Shown here piece by piece: positions 45,057 through 54,319 of a DNA stretch of 64,000 bases (its first letter is position 1; each line of letters starts with the position of its first letter). The stretch spans positions 8,710,501 through 8,774,500 of the forward strand of contig NZ_CP163435.1 in the NCBI RefSeq assembly GCF_041051975.1, in the 5' to 3' direction. This DNA comes from Streptomyces sp. R21 (lineage in GTDB: Bacteria > Actinomycetota > Actinomycetes > Streptomycetales > Streptomycetaceae). The notes beneath the pieces were generated by a model. It saw only the letters and a list, made by a program, of their open reading frames with translations. It was not told where the DNA came from and made no database searches. The translations under genes and the position numbers were made by a program.

Positions 45057-45105
45057 CGGGCTTCGCCGAGAAGCTCCGGCGCCGCGGATCGGGCAAAATG
45101 GGCCC

Positions 45106-46056
45106 ATGGTGCCGACGGCGGAGAACATGCAGGGTCCCGAGGCGCACACCGCGAGCGGACTCGGAGCCTATCTGCGGGCGCGCCGCGCACAGATCGCCCC
45201 CGAGCGGGCCGGGCTGACGACTGCGTCCGGCCTGCGCCGCACACCGGGCCTGCGCCGGGAGGAAGTCGCCGCACTGGCCGGGATCAGCATCGACTACTAC
45301 GTGCGTCTCGAGCGCGGCAAGGAGACCCACCCGAGCCCGTCCGTCGTCGACGCCCTCGCCCGCGCCCTCCGTCTGAACGAGCAGGAGCACCGGCATCTGC
45401 GCGAGCTTGTGGCCCAGGCCCAGGCGCATGCCCACACCGGCTCCGCCCGAGCGGATCCCTCTCCAGCCCGCGAGGTCCGGCCGGGACTGGCGTTGCTGCC
45501 CGAGCAACTGCGCCCCAATCCGGTCCTGGTCCTCGGCCGCACCCTGGACGTGCTGGCCTGCAACCCCGGGGCGTTGCGCCTTTTCGCCGGCCTGGATGCC
45601 CAGCCTCCGCAGCGGCGGAGCCTCGTACGGTACGTCTTCCTCCACCCGCTCGCCCGCGAGGTGCTCGACGACTGGGACGAGCAGGCCCGTTCCTGCGTCG
45701 CCCGGCTGCGCAAGCTGGCCGGCATCGACGCGGCCGCACCGGACCTGACCGACCTGGTCGCCGAACTCATGCCGAAGAGCCCGGAGTTCGCGCAGCTGTG
45801 GGACCGCTTCGACATCACCCCGCATGCGCAGGGCTTCAGGACGTTCCACCATCCCGACGTCGGGGACGTCCGCCTCGGCTGGGAGTCCATGCCGCTGGAC
45901 GACAGCCCGATGCAGCGCTTCGTCGTGTTCTTCGCCGAGCCGGACAGCCCTGATCACGCCAAGATGCTCCTGCTCGACGAGGGCCACAGTCCCGACAAGG
46001 GCCACAGTGAGCCGCGAACTCCGTCAGGAGGACGGCTCGGCGGGCGTCAGGCGTGA
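45106..46056 (+). CDS. MmyB-like XRE-family regulator
   Basis: A 316-residue regulator with an N-terminal Xre-type helix-turn-helix (about residues 20-85: GLRRTPGLRREEVAALAGISIDYYVRLERGKE). The C-terminal MmyB-like ligand-binding domain (about 110-290) is PAS-like and has been proposed to bind fatty acids in related proteins. ATG 45106 is used; ATG 45127 is an alternative. It is one of three paralogues here. Unlike the other two it has no recognisable TGACAGGGCCCCCCA site just upstream. Its end overlaps the convergent antiporter gene by 33 bp. Confidence 0.9.
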   Translation: MVPTAENMQGPEAHTASGLGAYLRARRAQIAPERAGLTTASGLRRTPGLRREEVAALAGISIDYYVRLERGKETHPSPSVVDALARALRLNEQEHRHLRELVAQAQAHAHTGSARADPSPAREVRPGLALLPEQLRPNPVLVLGRTLDVLACNPGALRLFAGLDAQPPQRRSLVRYVFLHPLAREVLDDWDEQARSCVARLRKLAGIDAAAPDLTDLVAELMPKSPEFAQLWDRFDITPHAQGFRTFHHPDVGDVRLGWESMPLDDSPMQRFVVFFAEPDSPDHAKMLLLDEGHSPDKGHSEPRTPSGGRLGGRQA

Positions 46057-47610
46057 CTCCTCGGCGTCGAGGCGGGCCTGTAGGAGACGCAGGACGGTGT
46101 CGTCGATCTGCTGGCTGTCGCGCAGGCGGATGACAGTGGCGCGTTTGTGAGTGAGGACGGCGAGGCGCAGGGCGGCGTAGTCGGCCCGGTGGCGCAGTGC
46201 GGGGTGGAGGCCGGGGTCGTCCGGGTCGGCGCCGAGCAGATCGAGGTGGAGCTGGAGTTCCTGGCGCATGCGGTCGGTGGCGTGCTCGCTCGCGCCCAGG
46301 TCGGCGGCGAGGGCGTCGAGTTCGTCCAGGGCCTCCTGGGTGGCGGTGGTCTCGGCGAGCCTGGTCTCGTCCCGCACGGTCGTGTCGTCGGACAGGTGCG
46401 CCCAGCGGACGACGGCGGGGAGCGCCGCACCCTGGACGACCAGGGCGACGACGATGACTCCTGCGGTGACGAACACGATGGTGTCCCGGTCGGGGAACGG
46501 GGCGCCGTCGTCGAGGGTGGTGGGGACGGAGAGCGCGACGGCGAGCGAGACCGCACCACGGAACCCGGACAGGCCGCTGACGACGCGGGAACGGTGGCTG
46601 ACCCGGCGCAGTCGCTGCTCGGGGCGCCGGTCCAGGGCTCGGATCACGAAGGCCGACAGGAACAGGAAGGCGATGCGCACGGCCACGAGGACCACGCACA
46701 CGGCCAGGACGGTCCAGATGGCCTGGGTGAGGGCGGAGCGGTCCAGGTCGCGCACGACCGTGGGGATCTCCACGCCGATCATGAGGAACAGGGCGGCGTT
46801 GAGCAGGAAGGTGGCGACCTCGTAGAAGGAGTGGCCGAGGAGACGGTCCGTCGCGCCGCTGGCCCGGGGCGAGGCACGGCTGACGATCAGGCCGCAGACG
46901 ACCACCGCGAGGACCCCGGACGCCTCGACGGACTCGGCGAGGAGGTAGGCCGTGAACGGGGTCAGCAGCGCCAGCACGATCCGCAGCATGGGGTCGGTGA
47001 GCCGTCGTAGCAGGACCAGGGCGGGCCAGGCGACGAGGGCGCCGGCCACGGCCCCGCCGACGTAGGCGACCAGGAACAGCCAACTGACGTGGCCCCAACC
47101 CAGATGCTCCTCGCCCGTGGTGACGCCGACCGCGACGCCGTAGAGAACGAGGGCGGTTCCGTCGTTGACCAGGCTCTCGGCCTTGAGCATGGTCAGCGAG
47201 CGCTCGGGCAGCAGTCCCCGCAGGGCCGTCACGGCGGTGGCGTCGGTGGGGGCGACGGCCGCGCCGAGCACCCACGCGGGACCCCAGCCCATGCCGAGCG
47301 CGTGCGCCACCGCCGCGACAGCCGCGGCGGTGGCGATCACCAGCAGCGTGCTCACCAGCACGATGCCGCGCAGGCTGCGCCGGATCGAGCGCAGGGAGGC
47401 GGTGAGGCTCTCCCAGTACAACAGGATGGGCAGGAACAGCAGCAGAACCACGTCGGGCGGCAGCTCCACCTCACGCAGTGAGGGCAGCAGTCCTGCCAGG
47501 ACGCCGAAGGCCAGCAGCAGCACCGGCTGGCCGATCCGCAGCCGAGGGCCGAGCGCGCCGCAGAGCAGCACCCCGATGCCGAGGACGACGGCGAGTTCCA
47601 GACCGACCAT
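46024..47610 (-). CDS. Na+/H+ antiporter (CPA1/NhaP family)
   Basis: A 528-residue cation:proton antiporter with about 12 transmembrane helices and a roughly 120-residue cytoplasmic C-terminal tail rich in D, E and R. Ion-binding motifs are GAAVAPTDATAVTALR and the CPA1-typical ND in KAESLVNDGTALVLYG. FRGAVSLAVALSVP is another conserved helix. ATG 47610 is chosen; the frame is open upstream but without homology. Its end overlaps the convergent regulator gene. A carboxymuconolactone decarboxylase-like gene lies 8 bp upstream on the same strand, so they may be cotranscribed. Confidence 0.93.
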   Translation of the reverse strand: MVGLELAVVLGIGVLLCGALGPRLRIGQPVLLLAFGVLAGLLPSLREVELPPDVVLLLFLPILLYWESLTASLRSIRRSLRGIVLVSTLLVIATAAAVAAVAHALGMGWGPAWVLGAAVAPTDATAVTALRGLLPERSLTMLKAESLVNDGTALVLYGVAVGVTTGEEHLGWGHVSWLFLVAYVGGAVAGALVAWPALVLLRRLTDPMLRIVLALLTPFTAYLLAESVEASGVLAVVVCGLIVSRASPRASGATDRLLGHSFYEVATFLLNAALFLMIGVEIPTVVRDLDRSALTQAIWTVLAVCVVLVAVRIAFLFLSAFVIRALDRRPEQRLRRVSHRSRVVSGLSGFRGAVSLAVALSVPTTLDDGAPFPDRDTIVFVTAGVIVVALVVQGAALPAVVRWAHLSDDTTVRDETRLAETTATQEALDELDALAADLGASEHATDRMRQELQLHLDLLGADPDDPGLHPALRHRADYAALRLAVLTHKRATVIRLRDSQQIDDTVLRLLQARLDAEESRLTPAEPSS

Positions 47611-47618
47611 GGAGCCCC

Positions 47619-47900
47619 TTAGCCCGCTGCCATCGCGTTGCGCACGCCCGCGCTGTCGACGAACTGCTCGAAGCGGACGATCCTTCCGCCGAACTGCTCG
47701 CGGGCCGCCTCGCCGGGCGGGAACTGCCCACCGGGCCGGTAGGTGGCGGCGAGCACCGCGACGGTGATCAGGCTGCGGTCGCGCGGAGACAGGCCCTCGC
47801 GCTCCCATACGTCGCCGAAGAGCACGTCGTCGGTGAGCTGGACCATCTTCGGCGCGAGGTCACCGAGCAACTGCTGAGCCCGGGAGGGTTGCGTGGGCAT
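47619..47900 (-). CDS. carboxymuconolactone decarboxylase-like protein, aberrant C-terminus
   Basis: A 93-residue frame. Residues 1-55 (LAPKMVQLTDDVLFGDVWEREGLSPRDRSLITVAVLAAT) match the CMD family closely. The remainder (QFPPGEAAREQFGGRIVRF) lacks the expected second helix pair and the THLAFYAGWP motif, suggesting a frameshift or rearrangement. ATG 47900 follows AGGAGAAGTCCTGT. It lies directly upstream of the antiporter, with one motif copy (48072-48086) pointing toward it from 172 bp upstream. Confidence 0.55.
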   Translation of the reverse strand: MPTQPSRAQQLLGDLAPKMVQLTDDVLFGDVWEREGLSPRDRSLITVAVLAATYRPGGQFPPGEAAREQFGGRIVRFEQFVDSAGVRNAMAAG

Positions 47901-48071
47901 ACAGGACTTCTCCTGGGTGGGTGGCGGTGGCGGTGGGCCGGCGCACCGCGCGCGAGCGGGCGGCAGCCCGGCGAACGGCACGGTCACTACGCCACTTGGC
48001 CGGAACGGCCGGCGTGGGCGGCCGTCCCACGTCAGCAGTCTCATGGCCGGATGCGGGCCGCGCCACTCGGA

Positions 48072-48086
48072 TGGGGGGCCCTGTCA
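48072..48086 (-). promoter_or_regulatory. TGACAGGGCCCCCCA motif, site 1
   Basis: Exact 15-mer read on the minus strand, facing the CMD-like/antiporter genes. It forms an inverted pair with site 2 across the gap upstream of the aldo/keto reductase. Confidence 0.65.
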
Positions 48087-48149
48087 TTGCCCTGTTCCCG
48101 GCTCCCCCACAGCCCTGGCCCGGAATGGGGGGAGGGGAGATCGGGGGTG

Positions 48150-48164
48150 TGACAGGGCCCCCCA
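48150..48164 (+). promoter_or_regulatory. TGACAGGGCCCCCCA motif, site 2
   Basis: Exact 15-mer on the plus strand. It ends 41 nt before the ATG of the aldo/keto reductase at 48206. The same 41-42-nt spacing is seen at sites 5 and 6. Confidence 0.7.
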
Positions 48165-48205
48165 ACCGGCGTGCGTGCCACGGGCTGGGTGCTTAGCGTC
48201 GAACC

Positions 48206-49087
48206 ATGCCTACCAGCACGCTTTCCCTGAACAACGGTGTGAGCATCCCGGCCATCGGGCTTGGCGTCTTCCAGACCCCGCCCGACGTCACGACCGCCGC
48301 GGTCACCGAGGCGCTCCGCGTCGGCTACCGCCATATCGACACGGCCGCCGCCTACGGCAACGAACGCGAGGTCGGTGAGGGCCTGCGCCGCGCGGGCCTC
48401 GCCCGTGACGAGGTGTTCGTCGAGACGAAGGTCTGGATCACCGACTACGGCTACGACGCCACGCTGCACGCGTTCGACAAGAGCGCGGGCAAACTCGGCG
48501 TCGACCAGCTCGACCTGCTGATCCTCCACCAACCCCTGCCCTCCGCCTTCGACCGCACGCTGGAGGCCTACCGGGCGCTGGAGAAACTGCTGGCCGACGG
48601 CCGGGTACGCGCCATCGGCGTCAGCAACTTCATGCCCGAGCACCTGGAGCGCCTGCTGGCCGAGTCGTCCGTTGTCCCCGCGGTCAACCAGATCGAACTC
48701 CACCCGTACTTCCAGCAGAAGGCGCTGCAGAAGCTGCACGCCGACCACGACATCCTGACCCAGGCCTGGTCGCCGATCGGCGGCATCACCTCCTACCGCG
48801 GCGGTGAGAAGCGGACCTTCGACGATCCGACGCTGCTCGACATCGCGGACCGGTACGGAAAGTCCGCCGCGCAGGTGATGCTGCGCTGGCACCTGCAGGA
48901 AGGCCGCTCGGCGATCCCGAAGTCGACCAAGCCCGCCCGCATCGCCGAGAACTTCGACGTCTTCGGCTTCGAGCTGAGCGCCGACGAACTCGCCGCGATC
49001 GACGCGCTCGACACCGGCGTCCGGGGAGGACCGGAACCCGACAGCATCACGCTGGAGGGCTACTCGATCGACATCCCCGAAGCGTGA
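48206..49087 (+). CDS. aldo/keto reductase (2,5-diketogluconate reductase type)
   Basis: A 293-residue NADPH-dependent TIM-barrel reductase. Catalytic tetrad residues are seen in GYRHIDTAAAYGNE (Asp, Tyr), VFVETKVWI (Lys) and LLILHQPLPS (His). IPKSTKPARIAENFDVFGFELSADE contains the NADPH-binding motif. It reduces aldehydes and ketones; substrate is unknown. It is preceded by an exact TGACAGGGCCCCCCA site and followed 64 bp later by an SDR gene. Confidence 0.92.
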   Translation: MPTSTLSLNNGVSIPAIGLGVFQTPPDVTTAAVTEALRVGYRHIDTAAAYGNEREVGEGLRRAGLARDEVFVETKVWITDYGYDATLHAFDKSAGKLGVDQLDLLILHQPLPSAFDRTLEAYRALEKLLADGRVRAIGVSNFMPEHLERLLAESSVVPAVNQIELHPYFQQKALQKLHADHDILTQAWSPIGGITSYRGGEKRTFDDPTLLDIADRYGKSAAQVMLRWHLQEGRSAIPKSTKPARIAENFDVFGFELSADELAAIDALDTGVRGGPEPDSITLEGYSIDIPEA

Positions 49088-49151
49088 TCCCACCGGGGGC
49101 AGGGAGGCGGCCAGCCGTCCCCGCCCCCGCTTTCATGGAAGAAGCTCACTC

Positions 49152-49958
49152 ATGGCCAGCACCACCCCGCTGACCGTCCTGGTCGTCGGCGCGACCGGCA
49201 GCATCGGCACCCACGTCGTCGCCGAAGCTCTCCAACAGGGCCACCATGTCAAGGCCCTCGCCCGCGACCCCGAGCGCGCCCGTGCCTCGCTGCCGGACGG
49301 CGCGCGGATCGTCGCCGGCGACCTGGGCAGGGCAGACACCCTGGCCGACGCGGTCGACGGCATCGACGCAGTGGTCTTCACGCACGGTTCCCACGGCGGC
49401 CCGGGACAGGCGGAACGCGTCGACTACGGCGGCGTCCGCAACACCCTTGAGGCCCTGGGGCAACGGCCCGCCCGGATCTCGCTGATGACCGCGATCGGAG
49501 TCACCGGCCGCCCCGAGGGCGCCGGACGCGGCGACGACGACCCGATCACCGACGCCCACGCCTGGAAGCGCCGCGCCGAGCGCCTGGTCCGTGCCAGTGG
49601 CCGCCCCTACACCGTGGTGCGTCCCGGCTGGTTCGACTACAACGCCCCTGACCAGCACGCCCTGGTGATGCTGCAGGGCGACACCCGGCACGCCGGCGAC
49701 CCCAGCGACGGCGTCGTCTCCCGCCGCCAGATCGCCCAGGTCCTCGTCTCCGCCCTCACCACTACTGAGGCAGATCACAAGACCCTCGAACTCGTCGCCG
49801 AGCACGGTCCGGCCCCCACCGACCTCGCCCCGCTCTTCGCCGACCTCGCGGCCGACCCTTCCGGCTCTCTCGACGCCGCCCTGGACAAGGCCAACATGCC
49901 GCTCGACACCGAACCCGAAAGCGTCCGGCAGGAGTTGGAAGCCGTCCGCACCGGCTGA
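49152..49958 (+). CDS. atypical SDR, NmrA-like NAD(P)-binding protein
   Basis: A 268-residue protein with N-terminal VVGATGSIGTHVVAEALQQGH (GxxGxxG at about residues 12-18) and an NmrA/SDR_a5-like layout. ISLMTAIGVTG and RPYTVVRPGWFDYN are conserved. No full YxxxK catalytic pair is evident, so it may be a redox sensor rather than an enzyme. It follows the aldo/keto reductase on the same strand and probably shares its promoter. Confidence 0.87.
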   Translation: MASTTPLTVLVVGATGSIGTHVVAEALQQGHHVKALARDPERARASLPDGARIVAGDLGRADTLADAVDGIDAVVFTHGSHGGPGQAERVDYGGVRNTLEALGQRPARISLMTAIGVTGRPEGAGRGDDDPITDAHAWKRRAERLVRASGRPYTVVRPGWFDYNAPDQHALVMLQGDTRHAGDPSDGVVSRRQIAQVLVSALTTTEADHKTLELVAEHGPAPTDLAPLFADLAADPSGSLDAALDKANMPLDTEPESVRQELEAVRTG

Positions 49959-49983
49959 CTGCTTCGGCCCGACCCGGGTGGCG

Positions 49984-50130
49984 TCAGCGCGGGATGAGCT
50001 TGAGCGTGGCGGCGCGGGCCTGCTCGGTGAGCACGTGGTCGACGATGCCCCGGTAGGCGTCGTACTTGGCGTGGTAGGCGGTGTCCACGGCGGGCTGGTC
50101 GGCCGGGTCGGCGTCGGTGAAGCAGCACGT
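49984..50130 (-). pseudogene. DUF2255 C-terminal remnant
   Basis: Minus-strand reading FTDADPADQPAVDTAYHAKYDAY, then RGIVDHVLTEQARAATLKLIPR and stop, matches the C-terminus of DUF2255 proteins exactly up to the terminal PR. Upstream the frame breaks (LDVLLHRRR in another frame) and the rest is absent before the dehydrogenase gene. Confidence 0.6.
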
Positions 50131-50180
50131 CGAGGTCACCGCCGCAGGTCAGGCCCACAGCGGGCGTGGTGGGGCACGCC

Positions 50181-52376
50181 TCAGAGCAACGCCTCGGCGG
50201 TGATGGGGAGTTCGCGCACCCGCCGGCCCGTGGCGTGGAAGACGGCGTTGGCGATGGCGGGCGCCACGCCGACCAGGACGACCTCGCCGAGACCCTTGAC
50301 GCCGAGGGGGTCGGCCTCGTCGTCCCGGCCGTCGACGTAGATCGCCTTGAGGTCGGGGACGTCGGCGTTGACCGGCACCAGGTAGTCGGCGAGGTTGGCG
50401 TTGACGATCCGGCCGTCGCGGTGGTCGGTGACCGTGTGCTCCAGCAGGGCCGCGCCGATACCGCCGGTCATCGCGCCGATGGCCTGGCTGTCGGCCAGCT
50501 TGGGGCTGATGATCCGGCCCGCGTCGAAGACACCGAGCATCCGCCGCACCCGCACCAGACCGAGGCGGGCGTCGACGGCGACCTCGGCGAACACCGCGCC
50601 GTAGGCGTACATGGAGGAACGGGACTGGGCCGGGGTCCAGGAGCCCATCGCTTCCAAGTAGGGGCGGTTGTTGCGGGTGAGGAGCTGCCGGTACGTCTCC
50701 CCGCGAGCGGGGTTGTCCGTCACGTGCAGCCGGCCGCCGCGCACGACGACGTCGTCGGCGTCGGCGCCGTACAGCGGCGATCGTGAGTCCTCGACGGCGA
50801 GCTGGACCGCCTGCTGTCGCAGCTTGTCGCAGCCGTCCTGGACCGTCGATCCGACACTGGCCATGGTCAGCGAGCCGCCGTGGAGCGGGGCCGTGGGCAT
50901 GTTGGTGTCGCCGAGGCGGAAGGTGACGTTGCGGACGGTGAGGCCGAGGGCGTCGGCGGCGACCTGCGTCATGGAGGTGTAGGTGCCGGGGCCCATGTCG
51001 CTGGTCGAGGACTCCATCAGGGCGGTGCCGTCGGCGTCGAGGCGTACCCGGGCCTGCCCCGGGGCGCGCAGGGTGTCGTAGACCGCGGTCGCCATGCCGG
51101 TGCCGATCAGCCAGTCGCCGTCGCGGGTGGAACGGGGCCTGGGGTTGCGGCGGTGCCAGCCGAACTCGCGGGCGCCGGTGGTGTAGCACTCGCGCAGTCG
51201 CCGGGTGGAGAAGGGCCGCCCGCTGAACTGGTCGTTCTCGGGTTCGTTGCGCCGGCGCAGTTCGATGGGGTCGATGCCGAGTTCGGTGGCGAGTTCGTCC
51301 ATCGCGCTCTCGATGGCGAAGGCGGCGGTGGAGTAGCCCGGGCCGCGCATGGGGGTCGGGGTGTTCACGTCCAGCCGCACCGGCTGGTGGGTCTGGCTGA
51401 CGTTGGGTGTCGTGTAGAGCATCTGCCCCGGGGAGACGACACCGCGTTCCGCGAAGGTCTCGTACGTGGCCGTCTCCGCGCGCAGGTCGTGGGTCATGGC
51501 CGTCAGCCGCCCGCCGCGGTCGCTGCCCAGCCGCACCTTGTACTCGTACGACGGCCGGTAGCCGACCCCGAAGTAGAGCTGCCGGCGTGTCAGCACGAGC
51601 TTGACCGGGCGGCCCACCTCACGGGCGGCGAGCGCCGCGATGGTGATGTGCGGCCAGGCCCGCGCCGCATTACCGAAGGCGCCGCCGACGAAGGGCGAGA
51701 TGACGCGGATGTTCGCCGCCGGAATACCGAAATTCGCGGCGAGTTCGTCCCGCGGGCTCGCCACCCACTGGGTCTTGTCCCACAGCGTGAGCCGGTCACC
51801 GTCCCATTGGGCGACGGTGGCGTGCAGCTCCATCGCATTGTGGTGGGTGCGGGCGAGCCGGTACGTCATCTCCAGCCGTACGGCGGCGGATTGCAGGGCC
51901 GCCTCCGCGTCGCCGCGCGCGTAGGTGCGGGGCTCGCCCGCCGCCGTACCGTCGGCCAGGTCGGTGACGGGCCGTTCGGCGTCGTAGTCGACTCTCACCA
52001 GGCTCGCCGCGTGCTGCGCCGCCTCCAGGGTGGTGGCGACGACCACGGCGACCGGCTGGCCGTGGAAGTGGACCTGGTCGTCCTGGAAGACACGCAGCCG
52101 CTCACCCGGGAGGTTGAGCGAGCCGGGGTTGGGCCCGTACGGCAGCTTGGGGGCGTTGCGGTGGTGGATGACCTTCAGGACGCCTGCCTGGGACTCGGCG
52201 GCGCTCGTGTCGATGCCGGTGATGCGGCCGCGGCCGGCGCTGCTGTCGACGACCACCGCGTGGACGACGCCCGCGGGCTCGTGATCTGCGGCGTACTTCG
52301 CCTGCCCGGTCACCTTCAGCCGCCCGTCCACCCGGGAGAGCGGTGCGCCGACGGCTGCCTGCGGCTGGGGGCTCAT
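50181..52376 (-). CDS. xanthine dehydrogenase-type molybdenum-binding subunit
   Basis: A 731-residue catalytic subunit of the xanthine dehydrogenase/aldehyde oxidase (PaoC/YagR) family. It has an N-terminal a/b-hammerhead domain (LSRVDGRLKVTGQAKYAAD) and molybdopterin contacts in FVGGAFGNAARAWPH and MRGPGYSTAAFAIESAMDEL. The C-terminal KGLGEVVLVGVAPAIANA contains the catalytic glutamate region. ATG 52376 overlaps the FAD subunit stop by 4 bp. With its two partners it forms a three-subunit enzyme oxidising aldehydes or N-heterocycles to acids, probably exported through the Tat signal on the Fe-S subunit. Confidence 0.93.
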   Translation of the reverse strand: MSPQPQAAVGAPLSRVDGRLKVTGQAKYAADHEPAGVVHAVVVDSSAGRGRITGIDTSAAESQAGVLKVIHHRNAPKLPYGPNPGSLNLPGERLRVFQDDQVHFHGQPVAVVVATTLEAAQHAASLVRVDYDAERPVTDLADGTAAGEPRTYARGDAEAALQSAAVRLEMTYRLARTHHNAMELHATVAQWDGDRLTLWDKTQWVASPRDELAANFGIPAANIRVISPFVGGAFGNAARAWPHITIAALAAREVGRPVKLVLTRRQLYFGVGYRPSYEYKVRLGSDRGGRLTAMTHDLRAETATYETFAERGVVSPGQMLYTTPNVSQTHQPVRLDVNTPTPMRGPGYSTAAFAIESAMDELATELGIDPIELRRRNEPENDQFSGRPFSTRRLRECYTTGAREFGWHRRNPRPRSTRDGDWLIGTGMATAVYDTLRAPGQARVRLDADGTALMESSTSDMGPGTYTSMTQVAADALGLTVRNVTFRLGDTNMPTAPLHGGSLTMASVGSTVQDGCDKLRQQAVQLAVEDSRSPLYGADADDVVVRGGRLHVTDNPARGETYRQLLTRNNRPYLEAMGSWTPAQSRSSMYAYGAVFAEVAVDARLGLVRVRRMLGVFDAGRIISPKLADSQAIGAMTGGIGAALLEHTVTDHRDGRIVNANLADYLVPVNADVPDLKAIYVDGRDDEADPLGVKGLGEVVLVGVAPAIANAVFHATGRRVRELPITAEALL

Positions 52377-53353
52377 TTGCTGTCTCCTACGATGCGCAGC
52401 TGGCGTTCCACGGTCCGCTTGAGCAGCTCCATCTTGAAGCGGTTGTGCGCGAGGGGGAGTGCTCCGTCCGCGGCCGACTCGGCTGCCCGGGCCCAGAGTT
52501 GGTCCGAGGGGCGCTCGCCGACGAGGGCTCGTTCGACCTCGGGCAGCTTCCATGGCACGGTGCCCACCCCGCCCGCGGCGACCTTCGCCTCGCGGATCAC
52601 GCCGCCACGGACGTGCAGGGCGACGGCGGCGGAGGTGAGGGCGAACTCGTAGGACTGACGGTCCCGCACCTTCAGATAGCCGGACTTCAGTGGGCGTGGA
52701 TACGCCGGGACTTCGACTGCTGTGATCAACTCGCCCTTCCTGAGCACCTGTTCGCGGTTCGGGGTGCCGCCCGGTCGGAGGTGGAAGTCGGCGAAGGGGA
52801 TCCGCCGCCCCCCGTCGGGCCCCAGCAGGTGGACGGTTGCCTCCAGTGCCGCGAAAGCGACGGCCACGTCGGAAGGGTGGGTGGCCACGCAGTCGTCGGA
52901 GGTACCCAGGATCGCGTGGGTGCGATTGAAGCCCTCACGGGCCGCGCAACCGGAGCCCGGCTCACGCTTGTTGCAGGCGGCGGTCACGTCCCGGAAGTAG
53001 GTGCACCGGGTGCGCTGCATGATGTTGCCGCCGATGGTGGCCATGTTGCGCAGTTGGGCCGAGGCGCTGAGTTCCAGGGACTGGGAGATGACCGGGTAGA
53101 GGGTGCGCACCTTCGGGTTCGCGGCCGTCTCGGCCATACTCACCAGTGCGCCGATGCGCAGACCGCCGCGCTCGGTGACCGTGACCTCGCGCAGCGGCAG
53201 GCCACTGATGTCGACCAGGGTCTCGGGGCGTTCGACCGTCTCCCGCATGAGGTCGACGAGTGTGGTGCCGCCGGCGATATAACGGCCGCCTCGGCGCCCG
53301 GCCTTGAGGGCTTCGCGGGTGTCGGACGGCTTCGTGTAGGAGAAGGGGTGCAT
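52373..53353 (-). CDS. xanthine dehydrogenase-type FAD-binding subunit
   Basis: A 326-residue PaoB/YagS-type subunit. FAD contacts are in RYIAGGTTLVDLMRE and LRNMATIGGNIMQRT. A cysteine-rich insertion (RCTYFRDVTAACNKR, SGCAAREG, SDDC) corresponds to the extra [4Fe-4S] cluster of the PaoB subfamily. The C-terminal CO dehydrogenase flavoprotein domain includes SYEFALTSAAVALHV. It is encoded between the Fe-S and Mo subunits, 4 bp after the former's stop. Confidence 0.93.
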   Translation of the reverse strand: MHPFSYTKPSDTREALKAGRRGGRYIAGGTTLVDLMRETVERPETLVDISGLPLREVTVTERGGLRIGALVSMAETAANPKVRTLYPVISQSLELSASAQLRNMATIGGNIMQRTRCTYFRDVTAACNKREPGSGCAAREGFNRTHAILGTSDDCVATHPSDVAVAFAALEATVHLLGPDGGRRIPFADFHLRPGGTPNREQVLRKGELITAVEVPAYPRPLKSGYLKVRDRQSYEFALTSAAVALHVRGGVIREAKVAAGGVGTVPWKLPEVERALVGERPSDQLWARAAESAADGALPLAHNRFKMELLKRTVERQLRIVGDSK

Positions 53354-53357
53354 CGGC

Positions 53358-53999
53358 TCACTTCCCCTGTGCGGTCTGCTCGACCGCGCGCACGATCTTG
53401 ACGTAACAGCCGCAGCGGCAGATGTTGCCGCTCATCCACTCCCGGATCTCCTCGGCGGAGCCGGTGTGGCCCTCCTTGATGCAGCCGACGCCGGACAGGA
53501 TCTGTCCCGGCGTGCAGTAGCCGCACTGGAAGGCGTCCTGATCGATGAACGCCTGTTGGAGGGGATGGAGTTGGTCGCCGTCGGCCAGGCCCTCGATGGT
53601 GGTGACCTCGGAGCCCTCCAGGCGAACCGCCAGGGTGAGGCAGGAGTTGACCCGGCGTCCGTCGACCAGGACGCTACAGGCGCCGCAGGCCCCCGCGTTG
53701 CAGCCCTTCTTGGACCCTGTCAGACCGAGGTGCTCGCGCAAGAGGTCCAGCAGCGACGTCCGGTTGTCGACCGTGACGGTGTGCCGCTTGCCGTTGACCG
53801 ATAAGGAGACGCGGCTGGCGGGCGGTGCTTCGGCGGCGGCCGCCTCCTGGGTGCCGAAGGGGGAGGCGACCGTGGTCAGACCGCCGGCCACGACGGCACC
53901 ACCGACGGCGGTGGTCGTCGCGATGAACGTGCGCCGGGACGGCGCTGTCGGTGGTCCCTCGGCAGGAGCGACGGGTGACGCGGGGGGTTCGGTAGACAT
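53358..53999 (-). CDS. xanthine dehydrogenase-type 2Fe-2S subunit with Tat signal
   Basis: A 213-residue PaoA/YagT-type subunit. A twin-arginine signal (SRRTFIATTTAVGGAVVAGG, residues 21-40) precedes the plant-type ferredoxin cluster (GCNAGACGACSVLV and NSC). A C-terminal second [2Fe-2S] domain follows (CGYCTPGQILS and GNICRCGCY). ATG 53999 gives the usual length; the frame is open upstream without homology. It is the first gene of the three-gene operon, with a pair of degenerate TGACAGGGCC elements 125-165 bp upstream. Confidence 0.94.
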   Translation of the reverse strand: MSTEPPASPVAPAEGPPTAPSRRTFIATTTAVGGAVVAGGLTTVASPFGTQEAAAAEAPPASRVSLSVNGKRHTVTVDNRTSLLDLLREHLGLTGSKKGCNAGACGACSVLVDGRRVNSCLTLAVRLEGSEVTTIEGLADGDQLHPLQQAFIDQDAFQCGYCTPGQILSGVGCIKEGHTGSAEEIREWMSGNICRCGCYVKIVRAVEQTAQGK

Positions 54000-54124
54000 G
54001 CCCACTCTCTCGTTTCGGCGACGGAACCGGGCGGAGGGACTCGTGGCTGCGGGTACGTGCGGGGCCCACGGGCACGAGCGATGCGGAATCGCACCGTCAG
54101 CCTCGCGAATTGACCAGTCCTTTA

Positions 54125-54163
54125 CCAGGCCCTGTTGTGAGGGGGTAACAGCAGGGCCCCCCA
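54125..54163. promoter_or_regulatory. degenerate paired TGACAGGGCCCCCCA motif, site 3
   Basis: CCAGGCCCTGTTGTGA (54125-54140) read on the minus strand contains AACAGGGCCTGG. AACAGCAGGGCCCCCCA on the plus strand (54147-54163) faces the other way. Both are diverged versions of the 15-mer and they form an inverted pair upstream of the dehydrogenase operon, like sites 1 and 2. The remaining bases to 54319 show nothing else. Confidence 0.45.
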
Positions 54164-54319
54164 CGGCACTTGGCATCCGGTACCGAAAGGAAGACAGTGC
54201 GGCGCCGCGGGCTCGCCCGAGTGATCTGCGCGGTCAGAGACGGGACTTGCTCACCGGAACGGGGAGCGGCAGGCCGCGGAGCGGTGTGTGCCGCCGCGGC
54301 CTGCCGCTCAGGGTGTGGT

